DNA from: Astrothelium macrocarpum
Taxonomy: Eukaryota; Ascomycota; Dothideomycetes; Trypetheliales; Trypetheliaceae
Reading direction: 5' to 3'
NCBI GenBank assembly: GCA_021030915.1
Contig: JAGEMR010000125.1
Coordinates: 21,595 to 85,594 of the forward strand
DNA: 64,000 bases
The notes below the pieces were generated by a model. It saw only the letters and a list, made by a program, of their open reading frames with translations, did not search any database and was not told the DNA's origin. The position numbers and the translations under genes were made by a program. Below are positions 11,778 through 24,370 of the stretch, piece by piece (the stretch's first letter is position 1; every line of letters starts with the position of its first letter).

Positions 11778-13955
11778 ATGCTACCTCCCAGGGCCAATGC
11801 TGAGCCCCCTCAAACACGCTTGCTTCCGCCCGTGACAGGTGACCTGTCCGCTCGTCGTTCAAAGACACCTTCATTCTTTTCGTCCCAATCCAACGAGGCC
11901 GATGATGAGCTATCCGTGATAGCAGATATGGGCCCTTCTGCTGATGATGAGCCTCGTAGAAGGCCGCAGTGGGATCAAGAAGATGTGAGATTTACCAGCG
12001 CCAAAGAAGTCTCGGGCTTCTATGCATACGGTTGGGCTGCTGAAGTAAGCTTTACCCTCTGACTCTATGCCATATTGTGCATATGTGTGTTCAAGAACGT
12101 CCGTGTTGATAATCTTGCAGGTGTTTGTCATCTGTGGCATGGGTAAGCTCTGCCATCTCTCCATCTAGTCAAGGAAGATGCGCTGATTTGAGAAGCATCA
12201 TTTATTCCAATCACTTTGGAACAGCTTGCCAGAGAGCGAGGAGTGCTTCTGACAGACAAGACGAGACCATGTGAAACAAAAAGCCCTGTCCCGACTGCTC
12301 CAGAAAACTCGTTCCTGTTTGCACGTGCTCCTCACAAGGACAAGGAGCAATGTGTCGTCAATTTCTTTGGCGTTGACATGAATACTGCAAGTTTTGCCAT
12401 GTACACCTTTTCCATCAGTGTTTTCCTTCAAGCTCTTCTCATCATTTCCATGTCTGGCGCTGCGGATCATGGTCGGTTTCGTAAGACTTTTCTCCTCACA
12501 TTTGCATTTACTGGCGCCGTGGCTACCATGCTTTTCCTTCCTCTTACCCCCAACGTCTACCTTCTTGCTGCATTGTTTGCGATCATCGGAAACGTTTGTC
12601 ATGGCGCTTCGAATGTCCTCCTCAATTCTTTTCTCCCCCTTCTCGTACGATATCATCCAATGGTCCAATTTGTCTCTCCACCTTCGTCTCCAACGTTAGA
12701 TGAGCATGACGTTATTCCGGACCACCCCTCTTTCACCGACGAGTCAACTGCAGCCGAGTCACACATCGACGATTCTACCGCTGCTCTCCTTGCTCCGCCC
12801 GCCCCAGATCGCACCACGCCTGCCAGAAGTTCCCGTGCCGCAGCCTCCCCAGAGTTACAGCTCTCCACTAAACTATCTTCCTATGGAATGGGAATTGGCT
12901 ATCTCTCTGCCGGTCTCCTCCAGACGATATCCATGTTCATTGTCATTGGTACTAAGTCGACTCTCTTTTCGCTCAGACTCGTCCTCTTTGTTGTTGGGGC
13001 TTGGTGGTTCGTCTTCACAATTCCTGCGGCAATGTGGCTCCGGCCTCGGCCTGGACCCCCTCTAGACTTTGGTCATCGTGGGCCGAACAAGTCTAGAGTA
13101 TTATCAAACCTTGGCTATGTGGCTTATGCATGGAAGTCCCTCTGGAGGACCATCACACGGGCAAGAAGACTGCGCGATGTCATGTTCTTTCTTGCAGGCT
13201 GGTTCCTATTGTCGGACGGGATAGCGACGATTAGTGGCACTGCAGTGCTTTTTGCAAAGACAAGTCTGGACATGCAACCTGCTTATCTGGCGCTATTCAT
13301 TATTGTCACAACAATATTTGGAGTTATTGGTGCTTTTGGCTGGTCCAAGATATCACATGCTTTAAACTTGCGGCCTTCACACACCATTCTTGCATGCATC
13401 GCTGTCTTTGAGATCATTCCTCTTTATGCACTACTGGGGTATATTCCAGCTGTTCAGCGACTAGGGGTCTTCGGATTGCAACAACAATGGGAACTCTACC
13501 CGCTTGGTGGACTCTATGGGTTTGTGCTTGGAGGTTTGAGCGCATACTGTCGCAGTGTCTTTGGAGAATTGATTCCTCCCGGGAGTGAAGCAGCATTCTA
13601 TGCATTATATGCCATCACAGACAAAGGAAGCAGCGTGTTCGGACCCGCAATTGTGGGAGCAATCACCGATGCGACTGGAGAAATAAGGCCGGTAAGTCGC
13701 AATGACTTGTTCTTACTACCTATTTTGCGCTAATGAAGAGAATCTCAGGCATTTTGGTTCCTTGCCGTGCTAATCGGTCTTCCTTTCCCCCTAATATACA
13801 TGGTTGATGTTGAGAGAGGAAGGCGAGAAGGGTATGCATTATCACAAGAGTTGGAGGGAAGGGACAGTACTGCATCTGGTGGAGAATATCGACCAGTTCA
13901 TATGGAGGCCGGAGAAGGAGAGGAAGAAGAGTTTGAGAATCGGCACGAAGATTGA
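11778..13955 (+). CDS. ATG22: Autophagy-related protein 22, vacuolar effluxer
   Basis: MFS-like vacuolar membrane protein that exports amino acids released by breakdown of autophagic bodies. Exons 11778-12044, 12121-12142 (a 22-nt micro-exon), 12196-13691 and 13749-13955 give 663 residues. Diagnostic pieces: [31 protein letters not shown] spliced just after it, a long cytosolic loop rich in Ser and Pro (about residues 205-255), then FGHRGPNKS and a run of hydrophobic helices ending in [19 protein letters not shown]. The N-terminal 60 residues are polar, as usual in filamentous fungi. The exon count and micro-exon at the first helix are needed to keep the frame. Intact; about a dozen membrane segments are expected. 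Confidence 0.92.
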
Positions 13956-15851
13956 TCCATATCAATAACGCATACTTGTTATCTGGATACCCCTGGGCGT
14001 TAGTTGCACGGGAGCTGTTATTGATAAATCGTTTAACCATAGCAGCGGTAGCAATACATACTTCGAGACCCGTTGAATTGTTGTCCCGTGACTTGGACAA
14101 ATTGAGCGTAACCGGATTCGAGCCAACATCAATGGAGACTCTATCATTACTACCTCTATACCTACGACCAGCGGCATGTCCGCGTATTCCGTTCCGCGAT
14201 GATCCGCTCCGCTGTCCGCTAGATCTTTCCTAATTAGGAAACCGCACAGACCCACCTTGCCTAGCAGCTCAGTCTCGCACCAAATCTTCCAAATTCCACT
14301 TTGACCGCGAATAACTCAATGTACGAAGCCGATAATCTGGTGCTCGACCCGGGCTTCAATAGCGTAAGCTTGTAGTCTTTTCGGGCTACCCTGCATGTCA
14401 ATTTTCGTCAAGTGTTGGTTGAGAAAATCGATTTAGAAGTCAACCCCCCATACAAAATCTCGGTACTAAACGCCGTCTCGAGCAGCACCTGAAGTTGAGT
14501 TTGGTCAAAAATATTTTTTCGAAATTCTCAAAAAATTTTAGTGCGCCAAAAAGCGCTGACCTAGCTGACTCCACCTTGACCGTTTGAGCATATGCCAAGC
14601 ACTGATGGTGGAGGTACAGGGATAGAAAGGGAGGAAAGGGGGGATTTGTATGGGAGATGGGTATTTTGCAGCAATAAAATGAAAGTTGGAATTTTGACAT
14701 AACTTTTACATCTCTAGAAAGCTAATATATAGCCTCGGCTACCTTGACAGTCTGAGATAGGCCTGAGTTGTGGTTGATGAGATATTGGGGTATGAAGTTG
14801 GCCGGTGGGGGGGGGGGGGGTCTGTAAGGGGCGGAGACTGCATTTTGGTGCGAAAATGAATGTTGGAAATTTAGAAAAACTCGACTCGCATTAGAAAGCG
14901 CATTCCATGCAGAGTCTACCTTCGCGGTTTCGCGTTCTGATACTGTGTTGTGGTTGAGCTATTCGTGGAGAAGAAAATGTTGCGGAGATGGTGGAGAGAA
15001 GATGGGACGAGAACTATGAGCCTCCGATCCAAGCGTGCCAATTAGTTACCATTGCAACTGACCATGTTCGAGAGAGGACATTTGACAAGTTGTACTCGGG
15101 AAGAACAACATCAACCATGCGATGATGACATTAAGCAGCCAAGAATATCCGATAATACCCATAGAGAGTCTCCGTCATCAAACTGCGTGGTCATTTGCAA
15201 AATGCTGAACAAAGTCAAATAATAAAAATTCAAACGTGTGTCCTGGTCGATGGGCGCGTCCGAATATTAATAGTATCGAACTTGAGACTGGTTCCCGTTG
15301 AGAAAGGCAGTGTTGCAGAAAGTACTGGGGTGAATCTCAAATTTTTGTGCAATCCAATCTTGTCAGGACTCGTGACATCAAATAAAGATAGATTGGATGA
15401 GTAAACCACTTCAATCTTCGTAGCTGGTTGAACGGCAATAAATTTCTGAAAGCTTCGGGATCCATCCCAGACAGTCTACCGCTTACGTCCTTGAGGACAG
15501 TTTGAAAGACGAAGTACGATAATATAGAGAGGCCAGTTAATTCACAGATACTAGAATAACTTAAGAATTTGAGATGTGTGATCAATCTCGGCGTTCGCTA
15601 GTTTCGATTTTTTGATTAATAAAGCATGGAAAGAAGAGAGGAGAGGCGATCTGTCATTACTGAATCTGATATTAGCCGAGTCCTCGACAGGACCCTGAAC
15701 AATCACCTCCCCCTGCAACGTGTATATCTTTGCACATCATTGTCTTTCTTCTCGGAGCCTTCCACTGGCGCTTCATCGCACTCCTTTATAGTATTGCTGG
15801 AGCGATTTTCCACACGATCTTTCATTCCATTGGGTTTTCCAGTTCGGTGCA
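13956..15851. other. Long intergenic region before PDI
   Basis: About 1.9 kb with no supported gene. It contains the degenerate tandem repeat 14510-14985 and a 14-base G run at 14807-14820. Short ORFs at 15195-15404 and 15626-15967 have no recognisable product; the latter overlaps the PDI start region. Confidence 0.5.
14510..14985. repeat. Three-unit degenerate tandem repeat, about 175 bp period
   Basis: Units begin roughly at 14510, 14680 and 14857. Units 2 and 3 share GTTGGAA-TTT, AGAAAGC, CTACCTT and GTTGTGGTTGA in the same order and spacing; unit 1 shares AAAAGC, CCACCTTGAC and the following TGAGCATA region. The linkers are G rich and end in an AATGAA(T/A)GTTGGAA join. Units are well diverged, so the array is old. 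Origin unknown. Confidence 0.5.
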
Positions 15852-17730
15852 ATGCGAAGCTTCAGAAACGCTGCCCTTGGGCTGCTAGGAGCTGCAGCTC
15901 TGGTTGCAGCATCAGACGTTCACGAGCTGAAGCAAGACAGTTTCCCAGCCTTCATCAAAGACCATGATTTAGTGCTCGCAGAATGTAGATGTTCCGTCAT
16001 TCTGCTCGAATCTCGTTCACAGGCTAACAGGCTCCATAGTCTTTGCGCCATGGTGCGGTCACTGCAAGGCTCTTGCGCCAGAGTATGAAGAGGCTGCTAC
16101 AACGTTAAAAGAGAAAGATATTCCTTTGGCAAAGGTAGATTGTACCGCGGAATCAGAGCTTTGCTCCGAATATGGTGTTGAAGGATATCCAACCCTCAAA
16201 GTCTTCCGCGGACCAGATAATATCGTCCCATATACTGGTCAACGGAAAGCACAGGCGTAAGCTTTTAGACCTTACATATCTATTGTAATATCTGTTCACT
16301 CACGGAATGAAGCATCATCTCTTTCATGACCAAGCAGTCCCTCCCCGCCGTCTCCCTCCTTAACCAAGACACCATTGAAGACTTCAAGACCTCCGACAAA
16401 GTCGTTCTCGTGGCTTACTTTGACGCTACGGACAAGAAATCGAACGAGACTTTTGGCAAAATTGCTGAAGATCTCCGCGACTCATTTCTCTTTGGCGCGA
16501 CAAGCGACCCAGAGCTGGCTGAGAAGGAAGGTGTCAAGCAGCCAGGTCTCGTTCTTTACAAAACTTTTGATGAAGGCAAAACTGTTTATGATGACGAGTT
16601 TACTGGAGAAAAGATTGAAAAGTTTATCGGTACAGCGTCAATTCCACTGATTGGTGAAGTTGGTCCCGAGACGTATGCCGGTTATATGGCAGTGAGTACA
16701 TTTGAATCATTATTACAGCCACGCTTCAGATGCAACTGCTAAACATCAATGTTCTTTTAGGCTGGTATTCCCTTGGCATACATCTTCGCCGAAACACCTG
16801 AAGACCGTGAATCTCTCGCCACGACCCTCAAGTCTGTTGCTGAAAAGCACAAAGGCGCTGTCAACTTCGCCACTATCGATGCTAAATCCTTTGGTCAACA
16901 CGCCGGTAACCTCAACCTTGAGGTTGGCAAGTGGCCTGCTTTTGCAATTCAAGAGACAGTAAAAAACCAAAAGTTCCCTCTTTCTCAAGACGGGGAGTTT
17001 GATGAGAAAACTGTTGGCAAATTCGTCGATGACTTTGTGGCAGGAAAGTTGGAACCAAGCATCAAGTCTGAACCTATTCCCGAGAAACAAGAGGGTCCAG
17101 TCACAGTCGTGGTTGCAAAGAATTATCAGGACATTGTTTTGGACGATGAAAAGGACGTCTTGATTGAGTTTTACGCCCCGTGGTGCGGTCACTGCAAAGC
17201 GTATGTTTTATGCCCCACTTTCACACCAAGTCGTGGTGACCTGCGATGCAACATGTACTAACATTCAATTCAGCCTTGCTCCCAAATATGAGCAACTCGC
17301 TGAGCTCTACGCCCCCTATTCCAAGGAAGTCACCATTGCCAAAGTCGACGCAACTGCCAACGATGTTCCCGACGAGATCGCTGGCTTCCCCACCATCAAG
17401 CTCTATCCCGCAGGGGCCAAGTCTGCGCCGGTCGACTATAGCGGTGCGCGCACCGTCGAAGACCTTGCTGCGTTCGTCAAGGAGAACGGCAAGTACGGTG
17501 CAGACGCGTACGCAGGGGATGACGAGAAGTCTGAGTTGAAGAAGAAGAGCGCAGAAGAGGACGCTGAAGATGATGAAAAAACCGATATGCCGCACCAGGC
17601 ACCCGCGGCGACAAAAGCCGCAGACAAGATCAAGGAGGCTGTCAAGGAAAAGGCGAGCGACGTGAAGGAGGCTGTGATGGAGGCTGCAAAGGATAGTGAC
17701 GCGGATGCGGAAGATCATGATGAGTTGTGA
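15852..17730 (+). CDS. pdiA: Protein disulfide isomerase
   Basis: ER-lumen thiol oxidoreductase and chaperone that forms and reshuffles disulfides. Exons 15852-15984, 16040-16256, 16313-16691, 16761-17200 and 17274-17730; 541 residues. Order of parts: signal peptide (about residues 1-20, Ala and Leu rich), thioredoxin domain a with APWCGHC (Cys 50 and 53), inactive b and b' domains, domain a' with APWCGHC (Cys 385 and 388), then an acidic and Lys/Ala-rich tail ending in HDEL, the ER-retrieval signal. Intron 4 splits the codon just after the second active site and has a TACTAAC branch-point. Length and layout match fungal Pdi1. Both active sites are intact. Confidence 0.96.
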
Positions 17731-18674
17731 ATGAAGTGCATTGGCGGGGCTGAGAGGTGATTGGTATGTGTGGTGTAGATGGTGAGATTAGGGCAGGTCA
17801 GTAATAGTGTGGTCCAAAATTTCTCTCATGACTTGACGTCAGAGCTTGCTGAAGATACCGTTTGTCAGCAGATAGCAGCGCTGGGGACATGTATACTGGT
17901 GGTCTGGGTTTTTAAGGTAGTTCGGGCTGCATATGTATTTCGTAGGTTTTCTAGGCTTGTTCTCTCATTCCCACATACTGCCAATTTTTCTGTGCCGTAC
18001 GATTTGACGAATGAACCATCACGAGCGGGACTTGTGCATCCACTGTCTCATAGATGATCAACAGTTGAAGCTCTGGCAAAACTTGGCGAGGTAATCACTA
18101 TTTCTCGCGTACAGAAAATGTTCCCATGCGGTCTCTACGTTTGCAATCATGTCCTCGTCTCATTGACTATTCCATATGGTGCTCCTTCATTCCGAGCTAA
18201 ATTCTAAGATTGCTTCGTTCCAGGATCATTCTTCAGGCGCGATCTCTGTAACTATAGCAATTTCAGTGCCAGCGGCACCAAACCAGGTAGCGTTGGAGAT
18301 AGTCTCTTTAAACGCCATATTCAATTTACCGTTGTTCTTAATGACGAAAGAGAGAAGGTCCTCAAGGTCTACAAGCATTTAAAGTAAGTACTCAGTTTCA
18401 AGGCTTTCCAGCTTCACTCGCTTATCCCACTCTATTGCTCCGGCTTGAAATTAACAAGCCGCTGCCTTCCCAAGGCATATATTGTCCTTTCCTGAGAGCC
18501 TAGGCTACTGAGATCAGGAGTGGACTATTAGATGCTTTTACCACAACTCTAAACGAGAACTTTGAGCTAGTCGCTCGTATTTGTTAATTTTCTTTTATAA
18601 TTGATAGTGAGCAGATCCTGGATCGAGGCATCGAGTCATACAAAGATGGCAAGCTTTAGGGTCACCCACTTTGT
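17731..18674. other. Intergenic, PDI and methyltransferase 3' ends
   Basis: About 0.9 kb between convergent genes. It holds 3' UTRs and the small minus-strand ORF at 18226-18378 described separately. Nothing else was recognised. Confidence 0.45.
18226..18378 (-). CDS. Small ORF, possible gene fragment
   Basis: A 50-codon minus-strand ORF (ATG 18378, TGA 18226). The peptide has a well-balanced composition (for example LSFVIKNNGKLNMAFKE and TWFGAAGTEIAIVTE) that looks more like protein than chance. No matching upstream exon was found and no family is recognised. It could be the last exon of a decayed gene or a genuine small protein. Confidence 0.2.
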   Translation of the reverse strand: MLVDLEDLLSFVIKNNGKLNMAFKETISNATWFGAAGTEIAIVTEIAPEE

Positions 18675-19769
18675 CTATGGAGGTGGATATTTGAGTGCCA
18701 TCCAAGGTTTCTTTTCATCCATGACTATAGCTTTCTGCGCAATAATCCAGGTCATTTCCAAGTTCCAATTGTTGACCGCGTCGTCTTCTCCACGCTTAGT
18801 GGCACCAATCAAGTCCATCATCGCTTGCACGTCCCTCTCAAGCTCCTCTTTCTTGGGATTGGAGACAGAAAATTCCGCAGCCGCAGCTTTCTTGCGGCGT
18901 ATACTCGATTCGAGGAGTATCAGGGCACCTCCAGTAATCATGTGCCCTTTTCCTGCCGTGACAATTGAACTAGAGTTGTTCGCCGTCGAAACTGTCTCCA
19001 ATCGTGTGATTCTCATAGAATCGGAATTTGAGCTGATGGGATTCCACTGCCCTTTAGCAATGTCGATCTTGAGCGATTGTATTATTCGGATTAAGTTTGT
19101 AGCAATTCTAAGTATCAATTAAGTGAACTTGTCGTGTTCTCTTTAAGGAGATGTCGACTAACCCCGGAAGCAGTCCCCGAGCTATTTTCTTTGCAGTGAG
19201 ATGATTGATGACGGAGGCCGACATTACAGTCTCGGGCGTAGTCCAACTATCGCCAAGATCGAGTTCTTGCCATTGAAGATATCCCCCCGGGTCTAGAGTA
19301 ATAATTTAGAGTCTTACAAGAGTAGAAAATTCCAAAACTAACGCAAAATCTGCAGTATATTTTTCACTGTACTCTCCAAGTCTTTTCCTTGGAGGACAAA
19401 GCTAACAAGCCGGATATTTACGAGGTCAAATTTTTCGTGGTAGTCTGCTGGGAATGGTTTCGTCATATCATGAACAACAAATTCCACTCCCTCTTCTTGT
19501 TCATCCTTATGCGGGTACTGTTCTGGTGGGATGTCAAATCCCATAAAAGATATCTTCTTCCCGAAGTATTTCGGGTCTGAAGCCAGCTCTCGTAGCCAGA
19601 TACCCATCCCAGCTGCCGCGTCAGCTATTGCGTGAAAGTTCCGCGGTGAAATTGAAGGATGCACCAAATGATTACGTGACAAGCTTCGAAGAAATTCGTG
19701 CTGCGCATTTAATCGTTTAGATTCTGTAATGTCGCGTGGGAGCATGTATTCATCTTTGGTCGTGGCCAT
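18675..19769 (-). CDS. LaeA-like SAM-dependent methyltransferase
   Basis: Class I methyltransferase-fold protein of the large fungal LaeA-like group. Three exons: 19769-19343, 19292-19163, 19107-18675, with introns of 50 and 55 nt; 329 residues. The SAM-binding loop reads AAAGMGIW at residues 51-58 (the usual form is xGxGxG, so the first Gly is Ala). A downstream acidic strand VEFVVHDMTKPFP, then FDLVNIRLVSFVL and, created by splicing, HPGGYLQWQELDLGD, match family motifs II-IV. The C-terminal half is helical. Members are encoded near secondary-metabolism genes or act as regulators; the substrate here is unknown. It is convergent with PDI and has no obvious partner. Confidence 0.82.
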
Positions 19770-21771
19770 AATGTCGAGGACCTTTTGCCTTCAAATTGAC
19801 TTTTACGACTGTAAGCGGTGCTAGACAAATGAGAGCTGGGAGTCTACCTGCTTTAGTTAAATACATTCACCTGTGGCCCATACGTCATTTTCCGCTACCT
19901 ACTTAATGATAGATCGACACGTAGGGTAAGAGTTGCGGTACTGATGCTTACCGGTGGACAGGTGCGGCAGTTTTGTCCGCAAAATATGACTGTATGTGGG
20001 TGACTACGGTTATATTGAAAGCACAAGGAAGGCCCAAAGCTCTGGTTCTTTATTTGCTCGAAACGAGAGAAATGCGGTCGGTAAGTAATTATAAACAAAA
20101 GCAGCATGAGACTGGTTTTTGCCGTCTGTCGTCGGCACCTACCTTGGTGAGCCCCTTGTCTTTGCTGTGTATACCAGACATTTCAGAGAAATACCTTGGC
20201 TTACTCTCCACACAATATCTAGGAGGCTATTAGAGCATATGAGACTTGTCACCGAATGTTGGAGGTGGACGAGAAACGTGTCGCCTTCTCGAAACTCCAA
20301 TCTCATCGCACATTGCAAAACAGGTGAAAAGCCAAAATGCAACTGGACCGTGTCGATGGATTGCAAAGGATTCTTTTCCTTTTACCGATAATGCATCAAC
20401 ATCTGTTCCCCGAACGGCATTGAAGGGGAAGATGCACCGAGATCGAAAGACCTGCCCAATGCGCGCAATCGTTCTGCCCTGCTAGCGAAAACAAGACAAA
20501 TGCAGATGCTATCACCCGTGTCGGCGATTCCGCTTCTTGAATTACGCCACCGACAAGGTCGTGCCGCTAACACAGAAACTAGGATGATCATTCGACGAGT
20601 ACTTGAAGTAGACTGATCCTGATACCTCGAAACTTGGCGTGCGCATCTTGCCGCGATGTCGACTCTGTATTTGCTCCAAGCCAATAACCATCAACCCGCT
20701 ATTCTTGCCTTTTATCATCACCTCTTTCTATGTCGCCGTACCTGCATTGCGATTCACGCGCTCGCGGCGATCGTCATCGGTGCTCGTGTTCGCTAAGCAG
20801 CGCGCCGTCCATACGCCACATATTGGGACTCAACGCTTCCGGGCGCTTGGTGCATGAACAAGAGGCTCCTGTCGATCTGGTTGTGCTCCGAAATTGTGAC
20901 CGGCTTTTGCAATGCTCGTACTTCCGCAGCTGCTCATTTGACGATTATACGCGAACTCATGGGTGAAAATGAGCTCAACGTTCGCGTCTTGGTTCGGTTC
21001 GTTCGGTTCGTTTGGACTCTTGAAGAATGTTCTGCAATTCTGCATCTTCCTGCTACTGAGTCTGGGAACTGACTTCATTTATTGTATCGCACCAAGTTTT
21101 GATTCAGAAGCTATAGAAGTTGCGGAGTAGTTGAGAAGCTGCGGCGCTATTACGTAATCCTGTCAGATGCCATCTGGTGCCACTTTGAACATTTCCGAAA
21201 TAACGGATTCGCGAATGGAACATTTGCTGCCGTCATAGACGCAAGTGGAACCGAGTATGTATTCGATTTCTACCAGCTTGCCTGCTTGTGGCACTCCGCT
21301 AGAGCGAATTGGGATCGCAAAGTTTACGCTTACAGCTACTGCACGTTCACGTACTGCATACAGCTGAAAATCTGGACCATGACGTTCCGACCTTTTGCAT
21401 TGAAACATTCTGGAAAGATATCAGGCGGTGTACCGTTTTGGCGAGCGACTGCTTACTTGGGCTGTGCCGCAATTAGGATAATAATCTTACTAGAGATTGC
21501 TGTGCCGTACAGGTGCAGATAACCTATTCAAGTGCAAGGGTTGCCCTTTCATCCCTCCTACCTCTGGTTCGCCGTTTCCTATCAATTGCTACTCGGCTCA
21601 ATGCACGCAAGTTTTTAAATTACACGTGAGCTGGTAAGCCTTATCCAGGTCAGATGAGGGCGTTTTCCTCTCTTTTCGGGAATGTCGGGCACCATCAGCT
21701 CCTCTATTCTCAGACTTTTGTCCAGGAGATATACTCCGGCATACCAGCAAATCCTGGAGCTAGCCCCCATC
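19770..21771. other. Long region without a supported gene
   Basis: About 2 kb. A plus-strand frame is open from 21103 to 21520 (about 139 codons) but lacks an early ATG, and a 100-codon minus ORF lies at 20382-20684; neither shows a known domain. It could contain remnants of an old gene. The right end is the promoter of the MFS transporter gene. Confidence 0.4.
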
Positions 21772-23466
21772 ATGTCCAAAGAAGTCAATAGCGACGATAT
21801 TCTTCCACTCGAATCTCCTAGCCCCTCCGGTCGAGAAGAACAGGATGGCGAGCTGGTTCCGGACAAAGCCCTAGATGATCACATCACTCGCAAAATTGAC
21901 CTACACTTGATGCCTATTATGATTATTATGTTCATGCTGGCATACATTGATAGATCAAACTTAGGAAATGCCAAAATTGAAGGCATGCTGACAGATCTGC
22001 ACATGGTAAACAATGATTACAATGTTGCATCTCTAATCTTCTATGTTCCATACATTCTTTTCGAAGTTCCAAGTAATTTCATGCTAAGAAAAACATCGCC
22101 CTCTACGTGGCTGAGCGGGTTGCTGTTCTTCTGGGGTACATTCACAGTGAGCGTGTTCAAATACACGACACCATGCTAATGATGTGCGTAGGTATCTCGG
22201 CCATGTCCCAAGGCTTGACTAAGTCGTACGGTGGTCTTGTGTGTGCCAGGTTCTTTATTGGCGTGTTCGAGGCTGGCTTCACACCAGGCTTTCTGTACTT
22301 ATTCAGCATGTACTACACGAGATATCAGTTGCAACGACGATTGAGCCTCATGTTCGCATCTGGTATAATTGCGGGGGCGTTCAGTGGTGTATGGATACTT
22401 TGCTAACTTTCTCGAATCATCGTCACTAACTCTGCGCACGCAGTTGCTTGCCTATGCCTTGGTAAAAATGAACGGAGTAGGAGGTTATGCTGGTTGGCGT
22501 TGGTACGTGTTCGAGCGTCGACAGCCAAGACACACCTTCTAATTGGTCCATGAAGGATTTTTATCATCGAAGGACTTGCTTCAATCGTTGTAGCCTTCGC
22601 CGCCAAATTTACTATTGTCGATTGGCCATATCGGGCCCGGTTCCTCGATAAGGACGAAAAAGCTCGCCTAACCGCTAAACTGGAACGAGATGCCGCTGGA
22701 GGACTCGCTCGTATGGATACCTTCAATGCTCCTGCATTCAAACGCATCGTTGGAGATTGGAAAATTTATATCGGGTTTGTTGCCCATTCATTCTCGAGGT
22801 CAACGTGTGCTTATGACCACTAGCGCTTTCATGTACTTTGGCGCTGTCAATACCGGATACGTGATTGCCCTGTTTCTTCCCACTATTCTAAAAGAGCTTG
22901 GCTATACCTCCTCAAAGGCCCAAATCTATTCGATTCCGGTATACATTGTTGCTGCCGTTTGCATGCTTACAATGGCAACCCTCACGGATAAGCTTCAGAG
23001 ACGTTATCCGTTTATCTTAGTCGGATGTGCTATCGCGACGGTGGGCTACTGCATTCTCCTTGCTCAGGCACACGTCTCCGTTGGTGTCAAATATATGGCC
23101 GTCTTCTTCATTGCTGCAGGTGGTCATTCAACCCATCCTATAACGTTGGGTTGGCTTACAAACAACGTGAGCGGGCACTATAAACGAGCCTTTTCAATCG
23201 CAATACAGATTTCTATTGGAAACTGTGCAGGCTTTGTAGGATCCAATATCTTCGTTGATTCCCAAGCTCCAGCATTTAAAGTGGGTTACGGGGTTTCGTT
23301 GGCGTGTATCTGGCTTACTGTTGTCACGGCCACTATCTTTGTCTACGGACTTAGGTGGGAGAATCGCAAAAGAGAAAGAGGCGAGCGAGACTTGAGATAT
23401 GAGTTTCCATCAGAAGAAGTAAAAAACTTAGGTGATGATTATCCAAGCTGGAGATTTGTGTATTGA
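21772..23466 (+). CDS. MFS transporter, DAL5-type anion:cation symporter
   Basis: Plasma-membrane permease of the ACS family (allantoate, nicotinate, pantothenate and similar acids). Exons 21772-22135, 22192-22388, 22444-22502, 22556-22774, 22824-23466; 493 residues. Family features: RKIDLHLMPIM before helix 1, AYIDRSNLGNAKIEGM (the family signature with DRSNLGNA), VPSNFMLRK, SYGGLVCARFFIGVFEAGF and GYAGWRWIFIIEGL, which is assembled across an intron. The C-terminal half includes TDKLQRRYPFILVG. An upstream in-frame ATG at 21682 would add 30 residues; 21772 gives the usual short cytosolic tail. Intact. Substrate unknown. Confidence 0.88.
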
Positions 23467-23867
23467 TTATATACTGACTTGACACATTTCCTTCACCGTT
23501 GTTTTCCTGAACCAAACCTTGTATGTTCAAGCCCTGAAACGCAAAAGTTATGACTACCTATAACGGTCTCATTGAGCAAGACTGAGATGAGCATATTTTC
23601 GAACGTCAGAGCATGTCAATCTAAAAGGATATGAAATCAGTCACTGGCGAAACAGGGGCTAGAATATGGGGTCATTGATTAACTAAAGTGTAGACCAGTC
23701 TACCACCTGCGTTCTACTACAGCATTCCTACGAGTCCAGCTTGGAATCTCTAAGTTACAAAGCAGACTGCACAAGCACAAGCAACCTTACACGAGAAATC
23801 AAGAAGAATAGATTATCCGGTCCACTATTTCAATTGATAGAACATCTGGTAGGCTCTATAACTGAAG
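23467..23867. other. Intergenic, no gene seen
   Basis: 400 bp after the transporter stop; AT-richer, no open frame of note and no repeat recognised. Confidence 0.4.
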
Positions 23868-24370
23868 CTAACATACTAAAGTAATCATGAGAGAGGCCGA
23901 CGCCTGTGTACTAATGAAAGCCAGAATGACCTTCCATTGCAGTGTAAACCCGGTTGCTAATGCGTGAAGCACGCGGTCCCTGTCGGCGGTTGGTAGTGTA
24001 TCAATGACACTCGTCGATTGCAGCACAAGAGCCACCTGTTCCTTATTGAGGATATCGGCAAGCGCGGAACGGAGGCTGTGATTGAGAACGCTTGTGATGA
24101 TACCAAGACCGAGAGCACCACCTGAGTAACGCCGGAGAAGCAAAAAAAATGAATGCACAGGACTGCGGCAGCTGGACCGGCTATCGACAACCATCCCACG
24201 CTTCTTGAAACGATCTATCACAAGGTCAGGTCGGCCCGTCAGAGATTCAATCGAGCAGACGGCATGGTATTGGTGTTAAATTGCAACGCAAGGCATCGCA
24301 ACAGCAGCGAATGTGCTTCGGCGCATATTTCTGCAATGAGCGGCTGCATGACCGTTCGAAATCCTACCTA
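23868..24370 (-). pseudogene. Decayed DHA2-type MFS drug transporter, C-terminal part
   Basis: On the minus strand a 117-codon frame keeps the last helices of a 14-helix drug:H+ antiporter: SGGALGLGIITSVLNHSL, then EQVALVLQSTSVIDTL and ATGFTLQWKVILAFISTQA. Just upstream a second frame carries WLSIAGPAAAVL, which fits the preceding helix, so the two halves are out of frame, and stops lie further upstream (near 24240-24250). No N-terminal half exists in the flanking sequence. Interpreted as a truncated and frameshifted remnant. Confidence 0.55.

Noticed and set aside
14807..14820. 14-base G run as a regulatory G-quadruplex
   Set aside because: A single homopolymer inside a degenerate repeat; length may also be a sequencing artefact.
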